Assembly: GCA_030248215.1 (NCBI GenBank)
Contig: JASANG010003798.1
Location: forward strand, 1 to 64,000
Source: Enoplolaimus lenunculus
Lineage: Eukaryota > Nematoda > Enoplea > Enoplida > Thoracostomopsidae
Length of the DNA stretch: 64,000 nt
Direction: 5' to 3'
In this document: one piece after another, positions 34,863-46,713 of the stretch
Position numbering within the stretch: position 1 is the first letter of the stretch
Layout of the letters: each line of letters starts with the position of its first letter
Notes under the pieces: generated by a model
The model's input: only the letters and a program-made list of their open reading frames with translations
Told to the model about the DNA's origin: nothing
Database searches by the model: none
Made by a program: the position numbers and the translations under genes

Positions 34863-35344
34863 TTAAGTTTTAGTAATTATATCAAAAAAATAAAGTGTAT
34901 GACTTTTGACTTTTTGTTTCAGTATGCTTATCTGTATTGTTCACAGTTTCGGTAACAATTGCTTGTTTTCATTAGCCATCTACTAACCTGTAAAATTATA
35001 ATATTAATGGAGGCCTTTTGTGTATATGTATGTATGTATGTCGCCGTTGTATGTTGGTTTTGCTGTGTGTTTTATGTAGTAATACGAAAAAAGTTAATGC
35101 CACAATTACTCCGATCTTTATCTCAGCATAACAAACGTATATACTATGGAATTTAATCCAGTAGTAACTTTACTGGTGCTTTTTGCATACAACCCTTAGG
35201 ATCCATTAATGTTTGCACTCTGTCTTTTATTCTTTGGTCACAATCTGTGTAAACTCTTGGGTTGTGGCGGATCCAGAAATTTTGGCCGGTAGCGTTGCGT
35301 CGTACATAATAGTCAAAAAAGCTCGTCAGTTGCGATAAAAGCGA

Positions 35345-35735
35345 TCCCTGTCGAGGGGGCCCTCATGGCTTGTGTGGTGGCTCGTTAGATCTTTCCGTGA
35401 TGTTGGGAGACATTGTGACAACGGTCTCTCTCGATAAACGGTCAAGACAAGCGACTCACCGAATTACATCAAAGCGGCACTGCCACTACACAAATGTGGA
35501 GAGGGGTAACTTTTTCACTTGTAACATAAAATGTTTTGTTTTTCTGTTTTAAAACAAGTTTCTAGTGCGTAAATTTTTCGTCAATTTTGCGTTATGGTGC
35601 CCCCTGCGATTTGACGGGGTACTATGCAGGATGGGGGCTGCCGCCCCCAAGCCTCCTGCACTAAGCATTTTATTATTGAAATCGCTAAAATGACTGAAAT
35701 AGTTTTCTAATAACTTTTCCCGTTTTAAAAAAACC
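35345..35735 (+). mobile_element. Pao/BEL leader fragment (fossil), opposite orientation
   Basis: Positions 35500-35735 are the reverse complement of 29804-30065. Shared segments include tgcaggatgggggctg, cacttgtaacataaaatg and tgactgaaatagttttc. It corresponds to the leader and the very start of gag of the same BEL family as 27214-30075, on the other strand and truncated. The stretch tggtgccccctgcg near 35594 could be a primer-binding site. Confidence 0.6.
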
Positions 35736-36165
35736 TTCTTTCAGACTTTCCTAATCAGGGAAAACGTTTTAAATTTTCCAGCTCTCCGAACGAAACCTAT
35801 GCTTCAAATTTTCCCTACCAACCCAGCCAAAATCATATGCGTTTAAAGTTTTCCACTTTTCCCGTTTTCCAAACAAAATCTTTTTAGAATTTCCCTACCT
35901 AACCAGGAAAAACTTATACGTTTTAAATTTTCCACTTCTCAAGTTTTCCAAACAACACCTATGCTTAGATTTTCCCTGCCAACCCAGGGATAATTTAAGC
36001 GTTTAAATTTTCCACTTTTTCCGTTTTCCAAACATACCTTGCACTGCAGATTTTCCCTATCGAACCAGGAAATATCCAGGCTTTTGAATTTTTCACTTAT
36101 CCAGTTTTCCCAGGCAAACTTTATGCTTTTGACTTTTCCTACCAAACCAGCGCAGTGGCTGTTTG
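35725..36165. repeat. Minisatellite block, second copy
   Basis: About six degenerate units carrying gttttccaaaca, aacctatgct, attttccctacc and ccaggga word sets in the same orientation as 30110-30693. It follows the BEL leader fragment directly, as the 30110 block does in mirror order. Confidence 0.75.
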
Positions 36166-36384
36166 TGTTTCTAAGATTCAACTAACGATAAATCATGACT
36201 GCCGAAATAATTGCGAAAACACCGCTTGCTTATGTTTAATTTCCAATCTTGACTACATTCTTCGAAATATATACGCTCATTACCAAAACTTACCACCCCA
36301 GGACACTATAATATCGCGTTAAAATAGCAAGCCGAGAGATATTTTTAAAATAAAAGCACAATATAGGCATCCGTTTTTGGCCCA

Positions 36385-36469
36385 GGTATAGAACAGGGGC
36401 TTCCAGTTTTCCAGGGATGAAAACTGTGACTAGGAGTACGGCGGAGCCACTACTGTACAACGGCTAGGA
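36385..36469. repeat. Left end of the minisatellite-bearing family, interrupted
   Basis: gtatagaacaggggcttcca, then gttttccaggga and taggagtacggcggagccac, match 38960-39030. The sequence is cut at 36469 by the short element that follows. Confidence 0.65.
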
Positions 36470-36819
36470 AGGGTGTAAACGGCAGTAGAAATAACGGAAA
36501 CGGATTGTGATCGAAATAACGGAAACGGAAAACGGATATTGAAGTATATAAGTTTCAAATAGGTTTTATTTTTCTGTCAACCCAATTGAGACGTACAAAT
36601 GTTCATCGGGCTGTAAAGTTTGAAGAAAATGAATATCGTAATTTTTGTTTCACTTTGGACTATTTGAGCACATCTATAATGAGAAATTGCGAGAAATTTA
36701 CGTAATTTGTAACTAATCTTGAACGTAAAAATAAACGAATTTCCGCTATTTCTGTAACGGAAATGGAAATGGATACCAATTTTCACCTGGAACGGAAACG
36801 GATATCCGGTTACACCCTG
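36470..36819. mobile_element. Short MITE with ggtgtaaacgg ends
   Basis: The left end agggtgtaaacgg and right end ccggttacaccctg are near inverses. The interior has ataacggaaacgg words at both ends around an AT-rich middle. It resembles the copy at 57577-57968 in DTD1 intron 1. No clear target duplication. Confidence 0.6.
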
Positions 36820-37576
36820 CAAACAGGTAAACAATGCTTGCTGTATTTATCATGTTTACAAAGATAGTTTAGAAGTGGTTCATATCTGAAGTGGGGGTCA
36901 TATAATGAAACAGAAGTGTTGGCAGGTATGATTTACGTTTCTGTCAGGTCGGCGTCTGCCAAATATTACTTACAATTTTAAGACCACGTTTAATCAGAAG
37001 ATTGGTGTCACAGTTTTCTGAATCTACGATAATTCGTCGCGGAACTTGTCGCACAACACCGTCATAAAGCGTTTATAAATCTAAGTATAATCTGGAGCGT
37101 AAACCTAAGCTTAAGCCTAAAGCATAATGACAGTCGTCGACGCATTGTCAAATTGATAAAATTTCGAAGTACAACTCGTCGGGCGACGAAGTGTCGTGAT
37201 TCCCTGTTTTCCATGTTGGGAGATTGTTTGCATTGACCATTCCTTCGTACAGTTCAAAACAAGCGTATACCACCACTATTTTGCTGATTGTGTGTTTTTC
37301 TTCGCACACATTCATATATAGGCTAGGCATATTTGTGTGATGCTGTGTGTCACTTGGTTCTACTGTGTGTAGCACTCGTTCAATGATATTGTGCACAAGG
37401 GGAGTAGTGTTTTCTGGACTGTGGTTATTTAAGAGAAGTCTGCGTATAAAAACGGCTCATATATATTGGCTTATATACTGAGCGTGTCTATATGTCTGAC
37501 TACAGAGTAGCTATAGCTTCGGAGTGTAGTTTATTCGCGAAAATTTACCTTTGCTTTATTGTAGGCTAGGTGAATG
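36820..37576. other. Unassigned spacer
   Basis: No gene is recognised. A copy of the taagcctaagcttaag motif sits at about 37085-37125. Confidence 0.3.
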
Positions 37577-38196
37577 CAGGGCCGGATTAAGGTTGTGGGA
37601 GGCCCGGGTGACCATATGACCACGAGGTCTGGGACCCGTATGACTAGGAGGCCCGAAGCCCATATGACTAGCAGGCCCTATTATTAACCATAGTTATTTT
37701 ATACACCACAGCCTAAAGTGATACATTTTAATGGAGCAAATTGTACCAAAAGTACGAAACAAATTTTACGGCCAAGAAACTGTTCTAGATTTGCGCTAAG
37801 AGAAGTCACTTACGATCCCGCCGAAGTTTAGAAAATTTTAAGTTTGGGATGGCAAATGATAGGCGGTATAGGATTAGCTGCCCAGTCCCGACCTTGTAGA
37901 AACCAGAAATTAAAATAAATCTTCAACATTTGGAAAAGTATTTTGTACACCCTTATATATAACCCTGCCGAAGAACTCAATCAGTACCCAACAATCCCGT
38001 AGTGGTGCGACCGGCGTTAGAATATGAATAGTCCGACTCCCCAATGGAATGTTTCACAGCTTGCATAATTTCGTGGTCCGCGAAAAAAATTTTGTTGGCT
38101 TGTTATCAATTGAATCATCGTCGGTTTTCGGTTGGCGGGAGGCCCGCTTATGGTGGAAGGCCCGGTCCCCCCGCTTCCCTTTTTAGTCCGGCGCTG
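37577..38196. mobile_element. hAT-like element with cagggccggattaa ends
   Basis: About 620 bp. The left end cagggccggattaag is mirrored at the right by ttagtccggcgctg. Both ends contain ggaggcccg repeats. These termini resemble those of widespread hAT non-autonomous elements in animals. The flanking 8-mers do not match, and no transposase frame is recognisable. Confidence 0.6.
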
Positions 38197-38955
38197 GATT
38201 GGGGATATTTCTGCCTAGACTAATCGAGAGTCGACACATGGATTTAACGACATATGGCTTTGATTTTGGGATAGATGGGCAGTATAAGAACTATGCTTTA
38301 TATTTGTGGCTGAAGGTTGAATTTTTAACGTATTTAGCTAGAGTGGCGGAGCAGACAGGGGTGGGGGCTCTCCCCAAACTCCAGGGTGGGGCCCCCAAAC
38401 TCGCGAACGAAGCGAGCGAGAAGCCACGCGCATTTTAAAAGTTCGGTGGTATTTGTTTCAATCGGTTAGGGTGGGGGCCCCAAATAAGGGGTTTTTGGGT
38501 AGTGGCTTCTCCGGCTCTCTGCTTGGCTTGGACGCTGGGTTTTATTTATAATAGCGTGAAGCTTGTGGATCAGGCCTGAAACCAGCTTATCTTCTGTTCA
38601 CCCTTTGCTACGAGCCAGTTTTGGATGGCAAAGTGTATAAGAGCTCGTGTTTATGTTACCGAAATCTTCGATGGTTTACTATGGGAGAAATCGATACAGT
38701 GCTGGTGACTGGGTTTGGATTGATTTTATTAGAATCGGTAACATTTAGCATTATACGTCTATTGGCACAAGCCTTCCTGTTTTTAGTTCTATTATCTACC
38801 CGGCAAAGTGCTATTCTTGTTTTTGACCTTCCTATGTTAAGATTTGAGGCCTAATTTGTAGGTATGCGCTGAATCATCTACATCGGTGGTATAAAAGCTT
38901 TCTATTTCAATTGCTGGCGTGTATTAGTGCGTCTGATGAAAGAATTATTATTTCT
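38197..38955. other. Unassigned spacer with gggggcccc words
   Basis: At 38355-38420 there is a compact ggtgggggctctccccaaac / ggggcccccaaactcgcg segment, possibly a decayed repeat end. The frames at 38199-38438 and 38621-38854 match nothing I recognise. Confidence 0.3.
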
Positions 38956-38959
38956 TGCG

Positions 38960-40500
38960 TTTGAACAGGGGCTTCCAGTTTTCGAGGTTGGAAAATTTAT
39001 GGCTAGGAGTCAGCACAGCCACTCCTGCATTACGGCCTAATTTCCTAGAGGTTGGGTAGGAAAACTCACAGGCATAGTAGGTTTTGTTGGGGAAAAGTGG
39101 AAAATTCGTAAGCCTGGATATGGAAAACGGGAAGAGAGGAAAATTTATAACGCTTGGATTATTCCTGGGTTGGTAGGAAAAATCTGAAGCATAGGTTTTG
39201 GTTGGAAAATGGGAAAAGTGGAAAATTTAAACGCTTTTTCCGGTTTGGTAGGCAATTCAAACGAATAGATATTTCCAGGCTTGTTAGGGAAAATCTGAAG
39301 TGCAAATTTATTTGGAAAAAGGAAAACTGGCGTTTGGTTTGGTTAACTGCCCGGACTTTTCAAGGTTTGGTTTTAGTAGGGAAAATCGTAGATTTGTGGG
39401 AAAGCGGAAAACTAAAAATTTGAATAGGCGTTTAAATTTTCCACTTTTCCCGTTTTCTAACCAAAACCTATGCTTCAGATTTTTCTTACCAACCAACCAA
39501 GGGAAAATCTAGGTGTTTTTATTTTCCACTTTTCCCATTTTCCAAACAAACCCTATGTTTCTGATTTTCCCTATCAACCCAGGGTAAATATAGGCGTTTA
39601 AATTTTCCATTTTCCCGTTTTCCAACCAAAACCTATGCTTCAGATTATTCTTACCAACCAGTGGAAAATCTAGGCATTTTAATTTTCCACTTTTTCCGTT
39701 TTTTACAAACAAAACCTATGTTTCAGATTTCCCCTACCAACCCAGGGTAAATCTATGCGTTTCAATTTTTCCGTTTTCCAGCCAAAACCTATGCTTCAGG
39801 TTTTTCCTGCCAACCAACGGAAAAACTAGGCGTTTAAATTTTCCAGTTTTCCCGTTTTCGAACCAAAACCTATGCTTCAGATTTTTCTTACCAGACTAGG
39901 GATAATCTAGGCATTAAAATTTCCGACTTTTCTCTTTTTCCGAACCTCACATACACCTCTAACTTTTCCAACAACCCAAAACGAATCATATACCTACGCT
40001 TGAATTTTCCACTTTTCCCGTTTTCCGAGCCGAATCTCACATTTTAATTTTCAAACCAACCATAGTGTTCCTTTGCTACCGTACGTAGAGAAACCTATAC
40101 GTTTAACTTTTCCACTTTTTTGTTTCCGCACCTCGCCTACACCTTTATTAAATTTCCTTACCAACCGAAAGTAATTATATACGTACGTTTGAATTTTCCA
40201 CTTTTCCACGTTTCCCGTTTTTCGAACCGAACCACACATCCCAATGTCCAGACAAAGAGAAACCCTATACGTTTAACTTTGCCACTTTTCCGAACCTCGC
40301 CTGTACCTCTGACTTTTCCTGCCAAACATGGAAATATCTAGGTGTTTGAATTTTTCAGTTTACCCAGCCACACTTATCCTTGTTAATTTTCTTACCAAAA
40401 TAGCGGAAAATCTGGCCGTCATAATAAAAGAGTGGCTGCACTGCACTCCTGGACCATAAGTTTTCCACCGTGGAAACCTGGAAGCCTCTGATTTTTTACA
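38960..40500. mobile_element. Inverted-repeat element packed with minisatellite units (full copy)
   Basis: The left end (acaggggcttccagttttcg, tatggctaggagt, cagccactcctg) is the inverse of the right end (gagtggctgcactgcactcc, accataagttttcc, ctggaagcctctg). Between them, units of about 75 bp run in one orientation to about 39420 and in the opposite orientation from about 39430 to 40340. The whole element can therefore fold back on itself. There is no coding sequence. Partial copies lie at 15725, 30110, 31989, 35725 and 36385. It is probably a foldback-type non-autonomous transposon whose arms grew by unit duplication. Confidence 0.75.
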
Positions 40501-40617
40501 TCGTTTTGTTCGGTTTTGTTTTATGATTGTACGTATAATATATCATGACTTTGCGGTACAAGCTTTCGTGCAGTATAATAACTACACGTCGTGCAATTGT
40601 ATTTTGTTTGTGACAAC

Positions 40618-40686
40618 ATGACAGCAAGTCAACAGCTCTCGTGCATTATAATAACTACAGCTCGTGGAATTGTTTTTTGCTCGTGA
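40618..40686 (+). promoter_or_regulatory. Upstream ORF made by a 73-bp duplication before the SYNJ2BP-like start
   Basis: A segment around 40559-40632 repeats at 40632-40705 (acaacatgac.gc.agtcaa, ataataactaca). The first copy therefore has its own ATG at 40618 with the same first five codons (MTASQ) as the main protein. It then diverges in frame and stops after 22 codons at 40686, four bases before the main ATG at 40691. If both lie on one transcript, this uORF would precede and probably lower translation of the main frame. Confidence 0.6.
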
Positions 40687-40690
40687 CAAC

Positions 40691-43600
40691 ATGACTGCTA
40701 GTCAAGATTTGATTGAAATCGAATTAAAGAAAGGTCATACTGGTTAGTGTATGTTACCGTTGGTTTTGTGCTATGGGGTTGAACATTTAGAGCCAAATAA
40801 ACCACTAACAAATACCCAATTAACGCTATATATATAGCTGTTAACGCACTTAGCTAAACTATAGACAGTGAATAAAATAGAAACTGAAATGTCGTTAGCG
40901 GAAGGGAATTTCAGATTGGCACAACTCAACTCGAAGTAAAATAACACCGCACATTTCCACTGTTTCAATATCTTTTAAAAGCCAAGGGTTTCTGAATGGA
41001 GAGCAACATTCTGATATTGGTCTTACACAACTTACGTTTTATAGCCTATAACAAGCACGTGTTTCATGGTGCTGAGAAAACATCTGAAAAGCATATTGTC
41101 CAGTTTATATGCTTTTATATATGATATCAATATGGCCAGTTTGTTTAGATTACAACAGATATGTAATGCTGCTTATAAATCTGTGTCTTTCCGTTATTAA
41201 TTATTTCGACCAATGTCACTTTAACGGGCGTAACAGTAGATTAAGCGTATTCCTAAGCGTACGCCTAAGCATAAGCGTTGCAAGAAGGTGTTCCTAAGCC
41301 TAAGCAAGAAAATGTAATCTAGAATCTAATCTTGCTCTTTTATAGACCCACCAGAAATCTGGACGCCCCTTAAAGTAACATGGACCATTATTTCGATAGT
41401 ATGTAACAAATTCGATGCGGAAAAAAATTTTAAAGTATATACCTAGAAAGTTTGAGCTAATTCTTGTATCAATGTTTTTAATAGACATAGTGGGTTATTT
41501 GTGCAGGAATGCAATTGCTGTCAAACGAGCAGTACCCATTACAGCCGGATTGCTTTACATATGAATTGAAGGCTAATCATTTATACAGTGTTTATATAGG
41601 CTTTTATTTAGGTTTGGGTTTCAACATTATCGGTGGCCGTGATGCAAATCACATTCCTGGTGACGCCGGAATTTTCGTTACTCGTATCAAACCTGGCGGC
41701 GCGGCAGCTGCAGACGGAACACTGAAAGAAGGTGACCGAATATTATCGGTAAGATGGATTAAAGTTAACGGTTACCAAGGTTTCAAAATCTGATACCCTG
41801 AAAAGAACAACGGGAAAAAGGGCTAAATTTGACTTGATTAGTGAAACACGATGTTTTGGAAACAATTGTACTTTTACCGACATGTGTTTCAGTATTATAA
41901 CATCATAAAAGTCTTTATGCTAGAAATGGAGTTTGTTTTGTTTTGGTGTTTTTTTATTTGATAAAATTTATTGGAATTCCATAGAATAAATTTACATTGA
42001 TATCACACAGAGCAACATTTGAAATTGGCATAACTCGATACTTGAACGTTTCTTTATTAATTGCAGATGACATCTGCTTTCTGGCAGTTTTCACTCGAGT
42101 GGGAAGTTTCGAACAATATGACAAATCTTCATTACTTATTTCCGCTGTGGAACCATTATTGTAAATTTGCCAATTATTTATAGGTGAATGGAGAGTCGTT
42201 AGAAAATATAACGCACGAAGAAGCTGTCAATGTGTTTCGGCGTGCTCGTGGTTCTGTTAGGCTGCGGCTGGAAAAAGATGCTGAAAGAAAAATACTCGAA
42301 GTGAGTGAGTTAAAACGGTACCAAAAAATACTGCACATCGAAGAAAAAATGTAGGGTGGTTTGTAGACCTAATTACATTAGATACTGTTTTTTGAAGCTG
42401 TGAACTTCTGTTCTGTGGTACTTCTGGTAGTTTCCGGGCTATACTACGTGTGAGTCAGTGTAGCTAACGCAGTTTGTAAGGTAAAACAATAATTTTGTGT
42501 GTCTAACTGTGCTGATGTGTGAAATGCCCAGCCATAAGCTATTTGCACTGCAAAACGTAATTCTGTAAGCTATTTCTAAGTCGTAATATCGTTTCACTCG
42601 AGTTTTGCTTGGCGCATGTGAACAATTTGCTTTGATGCATTAATAGTTCGCTTGAATCTAACGTTTGCAGTAGAATTTTATTCCTGGGCTGGATTTATAG
42701 GTTTTAAATTGCTGTCACATTTTGGCTAAGATTTTTGAATTTTATCAAAGGTATCATCGGCACATATAAGTAACGATTTTACAGCGGTAATACGGATATG
42801 TTAATTCATACAAAGCAGGGTTTAGTGTCAAAAGCCGTAGGCATTCGTTCAAAGTGGATTGCATGATACAAGGTTCGGATTATAGACACTTGAGGGAACA
42901 AATGTTGAACACGTATTTTAATCAGTTATAATTAAACTTGTTCACTATTTAGCAATGCTTTGTAAAATTTGAAATGAAGCTCTACCGAAAAGCAGTGATG
43001 ATTGTTAGGTTTTTATTATTTGGGTTGTCTTCTGAAATTGCTATTGCCGAGCGGGTGGGGACATCCTACGCACCGATATATAGTTAACGAGGCAAACTGT
43101 GCTTGATAAATTTCCCTTCGATTTTCATTGTTCGCCAAGACTAACTGTTGCCCGTATTGCTTTATGTACTGCGGTGCCACTAATACACTATTTTTGTGTT
43201 GTTGTTATTATTGTTTCCTATTTTTTAGTCTCCAAATGAATATTTGAAAGACAACATTTCACCGCCGAAGCAAAAATCTCAGCCGGATATGAGCTATGCC
43301 GCAGCTGCAGATGGAGGTAGTGGTACATCAGCATCACCTACGGCTAATCGCCGTAACCCTAGAAGCGAGCACCAATCACAGGCACAAGGTGTGGGCACCC
43401 GTGGCGCCCTACCTGTCAGGGGTCCGCTGGCTAAATCGGCCTCTCCTGGATCTGGTGGAAAACTTATTGAAAGTAATACCTTGATTGGGGCTAACGCTGC
43501 TACGACAATAACACATCGAGACCCGACTGACATGCCATCAGCAAAAGCGGAAACGCGCCTTTCGGATGCAAGGAAATTTGATCAGTATTGCGCAACCTCT

Positions 43601-43990
43601 GCTACTGCTACTCAATCACGAGCGGGAGCTTCTCCTAATGTCGCCCAATGCCCTAGTGGTGGATATGCGGCTGTTAGCCGGACTCCTAAAGCAACTGCTG
43701 GGGGAAGGGCCGGATATGCAAACGCGCAGAGTAATACGAAAATTAGGGGGGTTCTACCTGGGTCGACTAACCAGACACCAACTTCTACGGCTACAACATC
43801 TGGTAGCAGAAGTACGCCGCGGAAGCTTGGAGACGCTAACGACAAGGAACCTCAGCCTGAGCTAGATTCGGAACCGAAAACCTCCGGGATGGGCGCTGGC
43901 TGGCTAGCGACAGGTGCTTCTGCGATTGTTGGGATTGTGGCCGTTTCGGTTATTGGGTATTTTGTTTATAAACGGTATGCCCAGAAATGA
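40691..43990 (+). CDS. SYNJ2BP: SYNJ2BP/OMP25-like tail-anchored PDZ protein, four exons
   Basis: Exons 40691-40742, 41612-41748, 42184-42300 and 43229-43990 join at GT-AG sites with matching phases (1, 0, 0) to give 355 residues. Residues 5-100 are a PDZ domain: [15 protein letters not shown] (carboxylate-binding loop GLGF), [29 protein letters not shown] and [11 protein letters not shown]. This layout matches SYNJ2BP/OMP25, a protein of the outer mitochondrial membrane that recruits partners through the PDZ groove. Residues of about 325-348 ([20 protein letters not shown]) form a C-terminal membrane anchor followed by a short basic tail. The linker is about 200 residues, Ser/Thr/Ala-rich and low-complexity, so the protein is more than twice the mammalian length (145). 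The exon-1 donor, gttagt, is weaker than the others. Confidence 0.87.
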
Positions 43991-44548
43991 TGGTGTGATA
44001 GTAAGCTGGCTTTGGCCAGTGGATGGTAAACATTATTTAGAACTGTGGTAGTGTTTTGAGGTTGGTGGAATAGAAACTAGATGCCAACCAAAAGAACTAG
44101 CCGTTTATATATATTTACATTCTAGGACCCGTGTTCTCATCTAGGTGTGTATTACATATAGCCCTTGTAACCAAAGTGATTAGTGGTGTCATTATACCTA
44201 ATTATGCCATTCCATGGCTCAAATTCAAAATCGCAAGCCTTTATACTGTCTGGTGATAGGTCTACGCACAGTTGAGAATACGGTTTTTGGTCGCAAGCTT
44301 TAGTCGTTCAACACTGGTTTAAATGAAGTTTGTTAGTGTTTATTGTGATACTATTTGTAGTACGTATATAAATGTATGAATACCATTTAATAGCGAAGTG
44401 GTACCACTGCTTAATGTTAAATATGTTTCGATTTTCGCCTGAATGTGTGGCTGGTGTCTGCTTGTTGTTTGTATACTAACTGGCATCAAGTATTTGAAGC
44501 AGGTATGGAAGTTTCAATGAAAAAGTTGAAATAATCGTATTTATTATA
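43991..44548. other. 3' flank of the SYNJ2BP-like gene
   Basis: Presumed 3' UTR and intergenic or intronic DNA. No canonical AATAAA was seen close to the stop. No other feature stands out. Confidence 0.3.
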
Positions 44549-44692
44549 CGCCGTTCACAATAATTTTGTCAACGGTGCCACAACATCGACTATAGCGCAA
44601 GGCTATCGAGTTCGTTTTTAAAATAACATCGTGATGGCCCTGTGCTATAGCAGATTTGGTGGTACCGTTGACAAAAATATGGTGAACGGCGC
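44549..44692. mobile_element. 144-bp MITE, relative of the element in BDH1-like intron 1
   Basis: The left tip cgccgttcacaataatttt, then gtcaacggtgccac, is inverted at the right (gtggtaccgttgac, ggtgaacggcg). The middle has a second palindrome, actatagcgc/gtgctatag. The tips match those of 19033-20099. Small and with a near-complete hairpin, it is a good MITE candidate. Confidence 0.75.
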
Positions 44693-46512
44693 ATTTTATT
44701 GAACAAAGCTCGAATATATGAATTGATTTATGGTAAGATCAGTTGAGTCTTATAGGTGTTTGAGCATAAAGACTGATATTTGCATCCATGATCGGGGATG
44801 GGCATGTGTTCAAAAAGGATTTCGAGAGCAGAGGCTCATCCTTGAAGCAGTGTGGGCCGGTGGGGCATGTGTTCAAAGGTTTTCGAGAGTAAAAACTAAA
44901 ATTTTTATCTCTGAGTAAGGGTGGCGCATATGTTCCTGTTGCCCATTCGGTTGCTATATATGCCTTTTGTGTGCAAAGTTTTCAAACAAGGATTTATTAT
45001 TTTAAACGTCAATTTAGCTTAATATTCAGAAATGTTTTGTTTTGGGTTTGAGAAGTTGAATTTTTGTTAACCCTTTCTTGCATGAATATTTTAATTTCAT
45101 ATGAGATTGAATTTCAAGGTTGTAGGAGGCGTTTACGCACTCAGCTATAGGAGCTTGGTGCTTGAGCCCAAGAGGGCTGTCACGTCTTATAGAGATTTTG
45201 CACTGCGCATATATGTTAGAATTGTTAAACACTGCTCACAGTGTCTGTGTTGCTCGTACTTATATTACTTGTATTTAGTTGCTCATAGTATACTCGTTGA
45301 GTTAAAGGGTTAAAAAATTATTTTTGGGTCATTACAATCTATGGAAAAAGTTCCAAATTATAGAATTCAGGGTTTATTGAGTACTGAACTATATACTGAT
45401 GCGCGTTTCTAAGCGTTTTATGCTGTTATCCGTTTCAATATTTGATACGTAATGTTACAGTTCTAAGTCGTCGGTTTGTTTCGAATTAAGCTAGGTCCGT
45501 ATGGTACGTGCTGTATATTCGGTTCAATGTCATATTAATAGAACAAGCAGGTTTTGCTGTGTATTTAGTTGAAGAATAATAGGAGGCGAGTAATCTTAAA
45601 CATCAAGCTCAAAGTGGGTTCGTTCCAGTTTTGGCGTTTTTTAATGTTTTTTCCAATTTTACCCCACGTCCCTGCGTTTCAATCGTGGCTCTTGGAGAGT
45701 GTGCAGTGTGCAACTAGTTTAGGTGTAACGTACATCGCATGAAGATATATATAACTTATATACGTTACAGAACTGTTATGCATGATTTGGACCTGTGTGT
45801 GGGATGCATTAATTTTTGTTGACATACGTTTGGAATAACGGGTTTTTTCATGTGGATTTTCGTATACTAAGCTTGGGTCGTCCGCACAAAGTTGTAGCAA
45901 TTTTAATAAATATTTAACAGGGTGGCATCGAACCTTGATTTCACCGGTTCAGAAACTTCAATTTTCACCAACTCTGAAATCGGATCCGATGTTCTGATGT
46001 CACATTGATATACAAAATCATAATTCTTACAAAAATAACGAAGTTCTGAAATGATTTTGAAATATACACTGTATGAATTGAAATATACACTGTCTGAATT
46101 GACTATGATCAGCAAAGCTTAAGAAACCGTGTTAAAAAGTAGTTGAACGAAAAAAATATTTATTTGGGGGGAGGCTTGTAAACCATGCTCGACCCTGTAA
46201 TTATAGTTGCATTATAATTATAGAAGCACGGTGCAAACAGATATTAATTTACTGGAACCGTAGCTGGATATTGAATTTTTTTACCGGAAACAGTTATTAG
46301 CCGGGTATAGTATGTAAATATGAATACTATTGAAAGTAAAAGACTCGCGCAAAAGTATACGCTTTTGGAGTTAAAATTACTTGTTAGTTTGCATTTTCAT
46401 TCTATTTCAGTTCCGGATATAGCTATCGGTTATTGCCAGATATTAAACCGGAACCGGATATCCGGTCGCTCGTTGTATATGTGTCATATTAATAAGACTA
46501 ATAAATGTTAAG
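44693..46512. other. Spacer with degraded short elements
   Basis: A cagggtggcatcgaacc fragment lies at about 45919-46195 with a weak inverse end. A ccggaaccggatatccgg fragment lies at about 46225-46475. No gene is recognised. Confidence 0.3.
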
Positions 46513-46713
46513 TTTGTGATTTTTCAACGTTTGTTTTCCATTTTTTGGGTGGGGGCTTATACACTGTGGCCGGGCGGACCGTGCAGTCACGGTTCTTACG
46601 GTAGACATGTTGGTAAAAGTCCTGAGAATAGCACGATAGTGTCCAGTTTACAGAGACGCGATAATGATGTTTTGTATGATGGTCGAATTGTATTAATGAT
46701 ATCGGGAAGCTGA
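46513..46713 (+). other. Weak candidate coding exon
   Basis: After an AG at 46511-46512, a phase-0 open stretch of 66 codons ends at TGA. Its second half (SPENSTIVSSLQRRDNDVL) looks protein-like. The polypyrimidine tract before it is poor. It could be an alternative 3' exon of the PDZ gene or chance. Confidence 0.2.

Noticed and set aside
34691-34873. Protein with SESEPESNFL repeats
   Set aside because: The frame is only the translation of a 30-bp minisatellite, with no exon signals.
39120-40340. Regularly spaced repeats resembling a CRISPR array
   Set aside because: Units are degenerate over their whole length, flip orientation, and lie in an animal genome between transposon ends. There are no unique spacers or cas genes.
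43294-43865. Antisense and alternate-frame ORFs over the PDZ last exon
   Set aside because: They are shadows of the SYNJ2BP-like exon, made open by its low-complexity composition.
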